Assembly (NCBI RefSeq): GCF_002863585.1 | Contig: NZ_PGUY01000002.1 | Coordinates: forward strand, 173,458 to 237,457 | Origin: Peribacillus deserti | GTDB lineage: Bacteria; Bacillota; Bacilli; Bacillales; DSM-1321 | Direction of reading: 5' to 3' | Length of the DNA: 64,000 nucleotides | In this document: in pieces, positions 46,491 to 54,404 of the stretch | Layout of the letters: every line of letters starts with the position of its first letter | Position numbering within the stretch: position 1 is the stretch's first letter | Made by a program: the position numbers and the translations under genes | Notes under the pieces: generated by a model | Seen by the model: the letters and a program-made list of their open reading frames with translations, nothing else | Databases searched by the model: none | Told to the model about the DNA's origin: nothing

Positions 46491-47355
46491 AGCAATTATT
46501 CCAGCTGCAGGATTAGGAACCCGATTTCTGCCGGCAACAAAAGCCATGCCTAAGGAAATGCTGCCAATCGTCGATAAGCCAACTATTCAATATATAGTAG
46601 AAGAAGCTGTTCAGTCCGGAATTGAAGACATCATCATCGTGACGGGTAAAGGAAAACGAGCGATCGAGGACCATTTCGACAGAGCTGTGGAGCTTGAGCA
46701 AAACCTGATGATGAAAGAAAAATACGCACTGCTGGAAAAGGTACAGGCAACTTCCAACGTTGATATCCACTACATCCGCCAAAAGGAACCAAAGGGCCTT
46801 GGGCATGCAGTATGGTGTGCAAGAAACTTTATCGGGGATGAACCGTTCGCAGTTTTATTAGGGGATGACATTGTGAAAAGTGAAGTGCCTTGCTTGAAGC
46901 AGCTTAGTGACGTTTATGAAGAGACTACAGCTTCTGTTATTGGTGTTCAGCAGGTATCTGACAGCGAAACCCACCGTTACGGAATCATCGACCCAGCTGA
47001 ACAGTACGGGAGGCGCTACCAGGTGGCAAACTTTGTAGAGAAGCCTAAGCCGGGAACCGCACCTTCCAATATAGCGATCATGGGCCGTTATATTTTAACG
47101 CCTGAGATTTTTATGTTCCTCGATCAGCAGGAAACGGGAGCCGGCGGCGAAATTCAGTTAACAGATGCCATCCAGAAGCTGAATCACATCCAGCGTGTTT
47201 TTGCCTATGATTTCGAAGGGAAGCGTTATGATGTCGGGGAGAAAGCAGGTTTTATCAAAACCACGATTGAATTTGCGATGGATGATCCTGCCCTGAAGGC
47301 TGAGCTTGTGCCGCTGATGCGGGAATTGCTTGAGGCGGAGAAGGTAATGGAGTGA
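46474..47355 (+). CDS. gtaB: UTP-glucose-1-phosphate uridylyltransferase (GtaB/GalU)
   Basis: 293 aa. [26 protein letters not shown] is the nucleotidyltransferase signature; [35 protein letters not shown], and NFVEKPKP follow, then [10 protein letters not shown] and [11 protein letters not shown]. Makes UDP-glucose, the substrate of TuaD and Ugd. GTG 46474 chosen (AAAGGGATG upstream, family-type N-terminus [13 protein letters not shown]). Confidence 0.97.
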   Translation: MKKVRKAIIPAAGLGTRFLPATKAMPKEMLPIVDKPTIQYIVEEAVQSGIEDIIIVTGKGKRAIEDHFDRAVELEQNLMMKEKYALLEKVQATSNVDIHYIRQKEPKGLGHAVWCARNFIGDEPFAVLLGDDIVKSEVPCLKQLSDVYEETTASVIGVQQVSDSETHRYGIIDPAEQYGRRYQVANFVEKPKPGTAPSNIAIMGRYILTPEIFMFLDQQETGAGGEIQLTDAIQKLNHIQRVFAYDFEGKRYDVGEKAGFIKTTIEFAMDDPALKAELVPLMRELLEAEKVME

Positions 47356-47371
47356 TACCATAAGCGGAGCA

Positions 47372-47394
47372 GCACCCCGGTATAGGCGGGGTGC
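47372..47394 (+). terminator. Strong hairpin after gtaB
   Basis: GCACCCCG / CGGGGTGC stem; no T-run directly after it. Confidence 0.5.
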
Positions 47395-47427
47395 CTGGGC
47401 ATTTAAGGTAGATAGTTATTTAACTTT

Positions 47428-47455
47428 AAAAGACACCATAATTAAGGTGCCTTTT
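47428..47455. terminator. Bidirectional terminator between gtaB and Nudix-like remnant
   Basis: AAAAGACACC / GGTGCCTTTT arms (one A-C mismatch) with symmetric A/T tails. Confidence 0.7.
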
Positions 47456-47513
47456 AACGCTGTGTAATAGAGGGGTGATTTATCTTTTCATTCAAAATAA
47501 TAGTCAGAACAAT

Positions 47514-48010
47514 TCAATATGGTATATCGCGATTATTTTTTATATTGATGAAAATAAATTCCCTTGCACAAACCATTTTTAATGTAAATAACCCCTGATT
47601 GTAAACTTTCTTATTCTTCAGGAACTTTTCAATTTCATTCTTTTTCAACAAGACAGGTTCAAATTTATTAATTTCTAGCTCTCTATCTTGTGCTGGCAAA
47701 TCTCTAATATACTCCTCGAAAATAGTATCCATCTTAACTACCGCTGTTAGGCCTATTTCAAAATAATTCTTCTCAAGAAGAAAAAAATCATAATAGTGAT
47801 ATTGTGTATTAAATTTTGACACATGATCTTTAGACACTCCGACTTCCTCAAAAAGAGCCCGTTCAAGTGCCTGTTGAAGGGAAACTTTATCTGTTAAAGA
47901 TATCCCTTCCATAATCGTAGAATTATATTTAAAGCGATTTTAAGAGTAGGCTGCACTAGCAGTTCTTTTACTGAAAATAATACTTTCTTCTTTAATCGCA
48001 TCTGGAAGGT
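47514..48010 (-). pseudogene. Nudix-like protein remnant
   Basis: The open part (47514-47912, 132 aa) starts MEGISLTDKVSLQQALERALFEEVGV, similar to a Nudix box lacking its N-terminal half (E-A...R.L.EE.G). The same frame continues upstream through one TAA (near 47940) as NYRNLPDAIKEESIIFSKRTASAAYS, which reads like protein. So a longer gene was cut by a nonsense change and its 5' end is lost. Substrate unknown. Confidence 0.45.
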
Positions 48011-48340
48011 TTCTATAATTTGTTAATTAAAATAGAACACGTATAGATGCTTATTCTATAGTAATAAAACTGTCTTTTTCATTTAAAAACTTCGATTCAA
48101 AGAATTATTTTTAATCAAATAATGTAGAAAAGATATAAAATAAGTGCTTAATTCTAGACAGACTATTCTGATTATAATACCCTGTAAGTAAGCTTTTTAA
48201 AGTGCATTTAATAAGTCCTCTAAGACATACATAAAAGGTAGACAAATAGTATATAAGTTTAAAAGAGGTGAAGTTATTTTTACAGTCGTTTGAAAGCGCT
48301 TTATATTTAGCTGGTAAAACAGAAAATGGGGGAATTTTAG
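48011..48340 (+). other. Promoter region of the sugar ABC transporter
   Basis: A/T-rich 330 bases. AAAAGAGGTGAAG near 48260 and AATGGGGGAAT before the ATG are ribosome-site-like; the cre-like site is listed separately. A - strand frame here (48111-48416) has no support. Confidence 0.5.
48290..48304 (+). promoter_or_regulatory. cre-like catabolite repression site
   Basis: TTGAAAGCGCTTTAT matches the CcpA operator consensus (WTGNAANCGNWNNCW) except for one position near the 3' end. It lies 37 bases before the sugar-binding protein gene, so glucose repression by CcpA is likely. Confidence 0.65.
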
Positions 48341-49639
48341 ATGAAGAAAAAGTTGGTATTGTTTTTATCACTAATGCTGGCATTTTCCATGGCGTTAGCG
48401 GGCTGTTCTGATTCATCTTCTTCTGGCGGAAGCTCGGAAGGCGGGTCTAAGGGCAGTAAAGGTGATAAGCTCGAAATCTTTAGCTGGTGGACAGGTGCAG
48501 GGGAAGAAGACGGACTTAAAGCGCTATTAAAGCTGTTCGATGAGAAAAATCCTGATATCCCTGTTCAAAACGCGGCAGTTGCCGGCGGTGCTGGCACAAA
48601 CGCAAAAGCGGTTCTGGCGAGCAGAATGCAGGGGAATGATCCTCCTGCAACGTTCCAGGTGCACGGCGGTGCTGAATTGAACTCGGGCTGGGTGGCTGCA
48701 GATAAAATGGAGCCGCTGAATGATTTATATGAAAAAGAAGGCTGGAAGGATAAATTCCCGCAGTCTCTAATTGATATGGTAAGTAAAGACGGAAACATCT
48801 ACTCCGTGCCGGTGAACATCCACCGCGGAAATGTTCTTTGGTACAATAAAAAAGTATTTGCTGATAACGGCATTACACCTCCAAAAACATTTGATGAGTT
48901 CTTTGCAGCTGCAGATAAGCTGAAAAAAGCAGGCGTTACGCCATTATCGCTAGGCGACAAAGAGCCTTGGACTGCGACAATGCTGTTTGAAAATATCCTT
49001 GTAGGCACGATGGGTGTTGAAGATTACGGTAAGCTTTGGACAGGGGAAATTCCACTGGACGATGCGAAAGTAAAAGAATCAGCAGAAATCTTTAAAAAGA
49101 TGCTAGGCTACGTCAATGAAGACCACAGCTCCCGTAACTGGCAGGATGCTTCCCAAATGGTCGGTAAAGGTGAAGCGGCCATGAACGTGATGGGCGACTG
49201 GGCAAAAGGGTATTTCGTGAATGACTTAAAGTTAAAAACAAATGAAGACTTTGGATATATCACAACTCCAGGAACGGAAGGCAAGTTCGTTGTTATCACA
49301 GATACATTCGGGCTGCCGAAAGGCGTTAAGAAGCCTGAAGATGTGAAGAAATTCTTGTCTGTGTTGGGATCTGTTGAAGGACAGGATGCCTTTAACCCAT
49401 TAAAAGGTTCTATCCCAGCCCGTACAGATGCGGATCAATCTAAGTACGATGAGTACGGAAAACAAACAATTGCTGACTTCGGCAAAGCTGAGCTTGCAGC
49501 CAGCCTTGCGCACGGATCCGCAGCACCTGAAGGATTCCTGACAAAAGTGAATCAGGCTGTAAATATCTTTGTTACTCAAAAGGATGTAAACCAGTTTATT
49601 GATTCATTAAAGGCTGCGTCTGGTGATCTGAAGAAATAA
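48341..49639 (+). CDS. Sugar ABC transporter substrate-binding lipoprotein
   Basis: 432 aa. Lipoprotein signal MKKKLVLFLSLMLAFSMALAGCSDSS (lipobox LAGC, Cys22) with a Ser/Gly-rich linker, then a family 1 solute-binding protein: EIFSWWTGAGEEDGLKALLKLF, NKKVFADNGITPPKTFDEFFAAADKLKKAG, MNVMGDWAKGYF. It resembles glucose/mannose-type binding proteins (GtsA-like). The ligand is not certain. Followed by two permease genes after a repeat-rich gap. Confidence 0.92.
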   Translation: MKKKLVLFLSLMLAFSMALAGCSDSSSSGGSSEGGSKGSKGDKLEIFSWWTGAGEEDGLKALLKLFDEKNPDIPVQNAAVAGGAGTNAKAVLASRMQGNDPPATFQVHGGAELNSGWVAADKMEPLNDLYEKEGWKDKFPQSLIDMVSKDGNIYSVPVNIHRGNVLWYNKKVFADNGITPPKTFDEFFAAADKLKKAGVTPLSLGDKEPWTATMLFENILVGTMGVEDYGKLWTGEIPLDDAKVKESAEIFKKMLGYVNEDHSSRNWQDASQMVGKGEAAMNVMGDWAKGYFVNDLKLKTNEDFGYITTPGTEGKFVVITDTFGLPKGVKKPEDVKKFLSVLGSVEGQDAFNPLKGSIPARTDADQSKYDEYGKQTIADFGKAELAASLAHGSAAPEGFLTKVNQAVNIFVTQKDVNQFIDSLKAASGDLKK

Positions 49640-49652
49640 ACAGTTCATTTGG

Positions 49653-49690
49653 AAAAGAGGGAGAGAAGCAGCTTGACTCTTCCTCTTTTT
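49653..49690 (+). terminator. Terminator or attenuator after the binding-protein gene
   Basis: AAAAGAGGGAGAG / CTCTTCCTCTTTT arms with T-run. In this operon type it probably lowers permease expression relative to the binding protein. Confidence 0.8.
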
Positions 49691-49701
49691 GTTTACATAA
49701 C

Positions 49702-49738
49702 GGGGGACTGTCCCCAATTTCCCGGATTATTTCCCGAC
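49702..49738. repeat. GGGGACAGTCCCC palindromic repeat, copy 2 (half unit)
   Basis: GGGGACTGTCCCC followed by AATTTCCCGGATTATTTCCCG, the right half of the full repeat at 53532-53581. Confidence 0.85.
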
Positions 49739-49837
49739 TCGGGGTTCCGGTTTGGCGCAATTAGAAGGGTTTTCGCTTAATTAAGGGGAACATCGCTCAA
49801 TTCCGCTCAGTTAAAACATGAGGAATTTGCGTTTCGC

Positions 49838-49911
49838 GCAATTATTTTTTTATCCGCAGCAATTATTTTGCTATGTGATGCAATTATTTTCGTATACGAT
49901 GCAATTAATTA
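49838..49911 (+). repeat. Phased 21-base repeats with GCAATTATTTT core
   Basis: The core GCAATTATTTT starts at 49838, 49859 and 49880 and a weaker GCAATTAATT at 49901, exactly 21 bases apart. More degenerate GC(T)(T/C)AATT cores occur upstream (49757, 49775, 49795). The spacing equals two turns of DNA, so all cores face the same side. Confidence 0.75.
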
Positions 49912-49973
49912 TGAGCAGGCTCGCTGCCGTTTAGCAGCGTCTGCAATTTTAAATATGTAAGGAGGTTCTCACG

Positions 49974-50945
49974 ATGGAGCCAAGCATCACTAAACCCGAA
50001 ACGGCGGTCATGCCCGGGGTCACGGTCAGGAAGAAAAAGAAGCTGACCGCTGACCGCCTGCTCGCTATCTCGTTTCTTCTGCCATCCATAGTACTGATCG
50101 CAATATTCGTCTATGGCTTCATTGGCTGGACGGGATATGTAAGCTTAAGTAATTGGAATACGTTAGTGCCGGATTTCTCGTTTGCCGGGTTGAAGAATTA
50201 CATATTCTTATTTCAGGATTTCCGTTTCCAGGCGGATTTGCGTAATACTTTAATTTTCACGATTCTTTTTATAGCTGTTGTGGCCATAGTCGGCCAGCTC
50301 TTAGCGATTTTTCTTGATCAAAAAATCCGCGGTGAGTCTATCTTTAGAAACATTTTCTTTTTTCCAATGGCCTTATCCTTTGTTGTTACCGGTGTTGTCT
50401 GGCAGTGGCTGTTAAACCCCACGACCGGAGTGAACCTGTTCTTGAAAAAGTTCGGCCTGGAATCGATGTGGTATACAGAAACCAACATCCTGGCTGGTTT
50501 TAAATTAGGCAAGATTGAATTCGGTGTGCCGGTTGCGATTATTGCAGTAGTGATAGCTGCGGTCTGGCAGATGACCGGATTTTCACTGGCTATGTATCTG
50601 GCTGGGCTTCGGGCGATACCAGAGGAATTGAAGGAGGCTGCCAGAATGGACGGGGCTTCTGAAATTACGATTTATCGAAAGGTGATCATTCCTCTTTTGA
50701 AGCCGATCACAGTCAGTGTAATCATCATCATGGCGCATATTTCTCTTAAAATATTTGATTTGATTTATGCCATGACCGGTCCTGGTGCGAACTTTGTTAC
50801 GGACGTACCGGGTGTATACATGTTTGAAGCGACCTTCCGCGGCAATTATTATGCAAATGGTGCGGCAATCGCAATTATCATGCTGCTTTCCGTAGCGATC
50901 TTCATTGTTCCGTATCTTATTTCCAGCAGAAAGGGTGACGCGTAA
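49974..50945 (+). CDS. Sugar ABC transporter permease (MalF/UgpA type)
   Basis: 323 aa, six to seven membrane segments. The EAA loop EELKEAARMDGASEITIYRKVIIPLLKP matches the ATPase-contact motif of binding-protein-dependent permeases. AAGGAGG precedes the ATG. It overlaps the next gene by one base (TAATG). Confidence 0.93.
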   Translation: MEPSITKPETAVMPGVTVRKKKKLTADRLLAISFLLPSIVLIAIFVYGFIGWTGYVSLSNWNTLVPDFSFAGLKNYIFLFQDFRFQADLRNTLIFTILFIAVVAIVGQLLAIFLDQKIRGESIFRNIFFFPMALSFVVTGVVWQWLLNPTTGVNLFLKKFGLESMWYTETNILAGFKLGKIEFGVPVAIIAVVIAAVWQMTGFSLAMYLAGLRAIPEELKEAARMDGASEITIYRKVIIPLLKPITVSVIIIMAHISLKIFDLIYAMTGPGANFVTDVPGVYMFEATFRGNYYANGAAIAIIMLLSVAIFIVPYLISSRKGDA

Positions 50946-51766
50946 TGGCACTGAGCCGAATAAGCAAACCATTGTTATATTTACTCCTAATTGCTTTGAG
51001 CCTTTTTTTCCTCATGCCGATTTACGTCATGCTGGTTACGAGCTTAAAGCCTCTTGACCAGGTCACTCTCAGTGACATGTGGAAGCTGCCTACTGTTCTT
51101 GACTTCAGCAGCTATTCGACTGCATTTGAGAAACTGCTGCCGAATCTCTTAAACTCATTTTATCTGGTGATCCCGGCAACGATTCTCTCTGCATTATTGG
51201 GTTCGTTGAATGGTTATGTACTGTCAAAATGGAAGTTTAAAGGTTCAGAGATTCTATTCACGGCGATTTTGTTCGGGATGTTCATTCCGTATCAGAGTAT
51301 CCTGATTCCGATGATTCAGTTCCTGCGTGATGCTGGACTGTACAACACGATAACAGGTCTGGTGTTTGTTCACGTGGTATATGGGATACCAATCACCACT
51401 TTGATGTTCCGGAATTTCTACGCAAGTATTCCAGATGAAATGATTGAATCGGCGATGATTGACGGGGCAGGGTTCCTGCGCATCTTCCGCTATATCATCC
51501 TGCCGCTTTCGATTACAGGTTTTGTCGTGGTAGCCATCTGGCAGTTCACAAATATTTGGAATGAGTTTCTATTTGCGGTAACGATTACAACCTCCGATCA
51601 GCAACCGATCATGGTCGCCCTGCAGAACCTGTCAGGAAGCCAGATCGTCCAATGGAACGTTCAAATGGCAGGGGCCCTTCTAGCTGCACTGCCAACTCTA
51701 TTAGTCTACATATTCCTGGGCAAATACTTCGTAAAAGGCCTACTAGCGGGATCCGTAAAAGGATAA
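50945..51766 (+). CDS. Sugar ABC transporter permease (MalG/UgpE type)
   Basis: 273 aa, six membrane segments; EAA loop PDEMIESAMIDGAGFLRIFRYIILPLS. Second half of the transport channel. No ATPase gene follows; in Bacillus several sugar importers share one ATPase (MsmX) encoded elsewhere. Directly followed by palindromic repeats. Confidence 0.93.
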   Translation: MALSRISKPLLYLLLIALSLFFLMPIYVMLVTSLKPLDQVTLSDMWKLPTVLDFSSYSTAFEKLLPNLLNSFYLVIPATILSALLGSLNGYVLSKWKFKGSEILFTAILFGMFIPYQSILIPMIQFLRDAGLYNTITGLVFVHVVYGIPITTLMFRNFYASIPDEMIESAMIDGAGFLRIFRYIILPLSITGFVVVAIWQFTNIWNEFLFAVTITTSDQQPIMVALQNLSGSQIVQWNVQMAGALLAALPTLLVYIFLGKYFVKGLLAGSVKG

Positions 51767-51772
51767 CGAGTT

Positions 51773-51849
51773 TGGGAAATAACTTGGGAAATGGGGGACT
51801 GTCCCCGGCCTGTTGGGAAATAATCAAGGAAATGGGGACAGTCCCCAAT
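51773..51849. repeat. GGGGACAGTCCCC palindromic repeat, copy 3 (complex)
   Basis: GGGAAATAACTTGGGAAAT-GGGGGACTGTCCCC (palindrome core 51794-51806), then GGGAAATAATCAAGGAAAT-GGGGACAGTCCCC (core 51834-51846). Two units in tandem directly after the permease stop. Confidence 0.85.
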
Positions 51850-51872
51850 GAAATATTAGAGGAGAGAGAATA

Positions 51873-52058
51873 TTGGATGAATTTACAACTGAGTTAGAAA
51901 AAAGGCTAGTTCTATACGAAAAAGTGATTCAAGAAAAGAAATTAGAGGGATTAATGACTCCTAAAACAGTAAACACATACCTCACCCACTCTAGAAACTT
52001 TGTCCGTTGGTGTAAAGGCAATTTTGATCCAGGAGAAAAGAATCGTATTAAGAGATAG
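51873..52058 (+). CDS. Hypothetical 61 aa protein (integrase core-binding-like)
   Basis: TTG start with AGAGGAGAGAG 7 bases before. Helical, charged: MDEFTTELEKRLVLYEKVIQEKK then TPKTVNTYLTHSRNFVRWCKGNF. The second part resembles the N-terminal SAM-like arm of tyrosine recombinases, but no catalytic domain follows. Could be a stand-alone small protein or relic. Confidence 0.6.
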   Translation: MDEFTTELEKRLVLYEKVIQEKKLEGLMTPKTVNTYLTHSRNFVRWCKGNFDPGEKNRIKR

Positions 52059-52111
52059 TTAGTATTAGAGGTGTAGTACCGAGAATCGTGGAGTTAATTA
52101 AATCAAAAAAC

Positions 52112-52144
52112 AAAAGCTGATCTCTTTATTCTCGATCAGCTTTC
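52112..52144. terminator. Bidirectional terminator
   Basis: AAAGCTGATC / GATCAGCTTT arms (52113-52122, 52134-52143); overlaps the stop codon of the - strand microprotein. Confidence 0.85.
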
Positions 52145-52243
52145 TTCTTCGTTATTTTCTTTAGATGCCTGTTCAAATAAATGAGATAAGTAGCTTTTTA
52201 ATTCAAAACGGTTATCATTCGTAAATTCGGTAATCTGTTTCAT
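52136..52243 (-). CDS. 35 aa acidic microprotein
   Basis: CAGGAGG lies 8 bases before the ATG. MKQITEFTNDNRFELKSYLSHLFEQASKENNEEES: soluble, one amphipathic helix and an acidic tail. It has its own terminator at the stop codon. Ribosome site, frame and terminator together make a convincing minimal gene although it is below usual size limits. No family known. Confidence 0.7.
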   Translation of the reverse strand: MKQITEFTNDNRFELKSYLSHLFEQASKENNEEES

Positions 52244-52510
52244 TTATAAAACCTCCTGAAATGTTGTTGTTAAATGTATTATTCCCACTCTATTAACCTT
52301 TTATTCATCCAAATTATAGAATTTGCATTAAAACAACCTTTTTACACTGACTGCCTGAACGAAAAGCTCCTTGTAAAACGCGTTTTCTTCCCCTATTGCA
52401 AGATCCGATTTAAACCTTCCTTTTTCAAAAAAACAGGAATATTTATTTATTTCAGCTCCACATACATATATTTATCTTTATAAAATTAATCTTTTTAGAA
52501 TAAAAGAAAA

Positions 52511-52535
52511 GCCCCGTCCAGGAAGGGATCAGGGC
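52511..52535 (-). terminator. Terminator of second LCP gene
   Basis: GCCC...GGGC imperfect stem followed on the - strand by TTTTCTTTTATT. Confidence 0.5.
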
Positions 52536-52542
52536 AAGGATG

Positions 52543-53463
52543 TTATAGTTCAAGATGTTCTTTCAACAGGTTGTGCAAGGCAAGCTTCTCTGCCTCAGGA
52601 ACAAGATAATAGTATATGCCATCTATTTTTGTGCCAGTACCTTTTATTTGATTCTGGACAATTTGATTCTGGACGCCTTTATAGTTTTTCTGAAGATCGA
52701 TCATCTGATCAAACGTTAAATTTGTTTTTACATTATTGCCTAATGAGGTAAAGATTTCGTCAAAACTAGTGAGGGAAGAAACACTGGCTCCTTCTTTCAT
52801 GATGCCCTCGAGGATCTGGCGCTGGCGCAGCTGTCTGCCGAAATCTCCTCTTGGATCGTCGTATCTCATGCGTGAGTACTTTAAGGCATCTGCTCCATTA
52901 AGAGTAACGCTGCCTTTAGCGAAGTGTACGCCTCCAGCCGTGAAATCAAGATCGTTATCTACTGTAATGCCGCCCACAGCATCAATGATATCCTTAAAGC
53001 CTTCCATGTTTACTTGAACATAGTAATCTATAGGGATATCAAGGAAATGTTCGACTGTATTAATGGCCATTTCCACACCGCCAAACGCATAGGCATGATT
53101 AATTTTATCCTCTGTTCCTTTGCCAGCGATAATAGTTCTGGTGTCACGCGGTATACTAAGCATTTCAATTGAATTTTTATTTGGATTCACGGTTAGTACA
53201 ATAATTGTATCCGAACGGCCGGTATCATGCTCCCGCTTATCAACTCCAAGCAGCAGAACAGAAAAAGGATCCCTTTTCTCCAGAGTAACAGCCTCCGTCC
53301 GTTTAGCGGAAACATTACGATCAAGGGGCTGATGCATTGTGTTTACAGCATTAGTTAAGGATTTGGTAAATAAGTATAGGTAAGTGCCTCCGCCTATAGC
53401 AAGCAAAAGTAAGGCAATCAAAGCATACTTTCCCCATCGGCGCCTTTTTATTTTTTTCTTCAT
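52543..53463 (-). CDS. LytR-CpsA-Psr (LCP) family wall-polymer ligase, second copy
   Basis: 306 aa. Basic start MKKKIKRRRWGKY, one membrane helix, then FSVLLLGVDKREHDTGRSDTIIVLTVNP, MLSIPRDTRTII, KINHAYAFGG, YSRMRYDDPRGDFGRQLRQRQI. Very similar along its entire length to the LCP protein at 35783-36712, so a duplication. The two flank the tua/gtaB/ABC block. GGAGG precedes the ATG. Confidence 0.93.
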   Translation of the reverse strand: MKKKIKRRRWGKYALIALLLLAIGGGTYLYLFTKSLTNAVNTMHQPLDRNVSAKRTEAVTLEKRDPFSVLLLGVDKREHDTGRSDTIIVLTVNPNKNSIEMLSIPRDTRTIIAGKGTEDKINHAYAFGGVEMAINTVEHFLDIPIDYYVQVNMEGFKDIIDAVGGITVDNDLDFTAGGVHFAKGSVTLNGADALKYSRMRYDDPRGDFGRQLRQRQILEGIMKEGASVSSLTSFDEIFTSLGNNVKTNLTFDQMIDLQKNYKGVQNQIVQNQIKGTGTKIDGIYYYLVPEAEKLALHNLLKEHLEL

Positions 53464-53531
53464 AATAATCCTCCGGATATTAGGTGAATTCTCCTATCAA
53501 GCATACCACGACTACTATATGAATGGGAGAG

Positions 53532-53581
53532 GGAAATAATTCGGGAAATGGGGGACTGTCCCCATTTCCCGAATTATTTCC
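53532..53581. repeat. GGGGACAGTCCCC palindromic repeat, copy 4 (full-length unit)
   Basis: 22-base arms (53532-53553 and 53560-53581), perfectly complementary, around a 6-base centre. The arms run GGAAATAATTCGGGAAATGGGG. This is the longest and cleanest unit in the window and defines the family. Confidence 0.9.
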
Positions 53582-53650
53582 GAGACTTAGACTATAAGGT
53601 TTGTATATTAAAATATTATTAAGATTTTATAATTTGGGAGTATATAACAA

Positions 53651-53680
53651 AAAAACATTCCGCATTATGGAATGTTTATT
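53651..53680 (-). terminator. Terminator of 39 aa gene
   Basis: AAACATTCC / GGAATGTTT arms (53653-53661, 53669-53677) with T-run on the - strand. Confidence 0.75.
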
Positions 53681-53710
53681 ATAGCTGTATAAGAGTAGAG
53701 GAGTTAATAC

Positions 53711-53830
53711 TTAAAGAAAATGCAGAAGGATTTTTATCCATCCGAAGACTGAAAGCCAAAGAGGGATGCTTAATGCCGTTCCCCATAATAGTCCTTTAGC
53801 AAAGTTCTCAGATTCATAGGAGGTATCCAT
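53711..53830 (-). CDS. 39 aa membrane microprotein
   Basis: AGAAGG ribosome site before the ATG; MDTSYESENFAKGLLWGTALSIPLWLSVFGWIKILLHFL. Polar N-terminus, two closely spaced hydrophobic stretches joined by a Pro. Has its own terminator. Not assigned to a family. Confidence 0.65.
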   Translation of the reverse strand: MDTSYESENFAKGLLWGTALSIPLWLSVFGWIKILLHFL

Positions 53831-54404
53831 AATAAAACCTTCTTTCTCTAAATTGTACTATGCAGTATCTCCTGTTTCTTCAATAAATAAACAGCTGCCC
53901 CAAAGTTTCTGTTAGAAAGGTTCTCGTAATAGGAATATTCACTTCAGTAAAATATAGAAGTTTTTAGTCTGGTTTTTCCGATTCATACACAGGACCATCA
54001 TTATGGGAGTCGCTAGAAAATGTTAAAAACTCATTAAAATCCGCATTTTGATTCAGATTACATTTAACTGGTCGGGGAATAGACTAATTAGTAAAAACTC
54101 AAGGTGCGTAATGCGACGCTGTGACAAATCGTTAAATAACTCCTCAGATATCCTCTCACGTGAAATTTTTGATTCCTACTCAATCCCTTAAAAGTTACTT
54201 TACCAGTCTTAGTTCAAAGAATCTCCAAAGAATAAAATTCCATTGAAACTTCCCAACTGGCTATAAGCGCTTCCTGTGAGGCGCATTATAATAACTTACC
54301 AATTTACTATTTTGGAAGGAGGATATTAATTGCCTTATCAAAGTAACCTTGGTTGATGAAATGCCGCTTAAATTAAGTAGGAAGTAGAGGAGAGTGTGAA
54401 CCAA
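53831..54404. other. Upstream region of the esterase gene
   Basis: About 570 bases. TATAAT at 54287-54292 is a possible -10 for the esterase. A half-matching cre-like AAGCGCTT occurs at 54265-54272. No gene recognised. Confidence 0.45.

Noticed and set aside
52274..52483. 69-codon + frame rich in Phe/Tyr
   Set aside because: No ribosome site, A/T-rich intergenic composition.
54262..54276. cre-like AAGCGCTT before the esterase gene
   Set aside because: Mismatch at the conserved TG of the consensus; match too weak.
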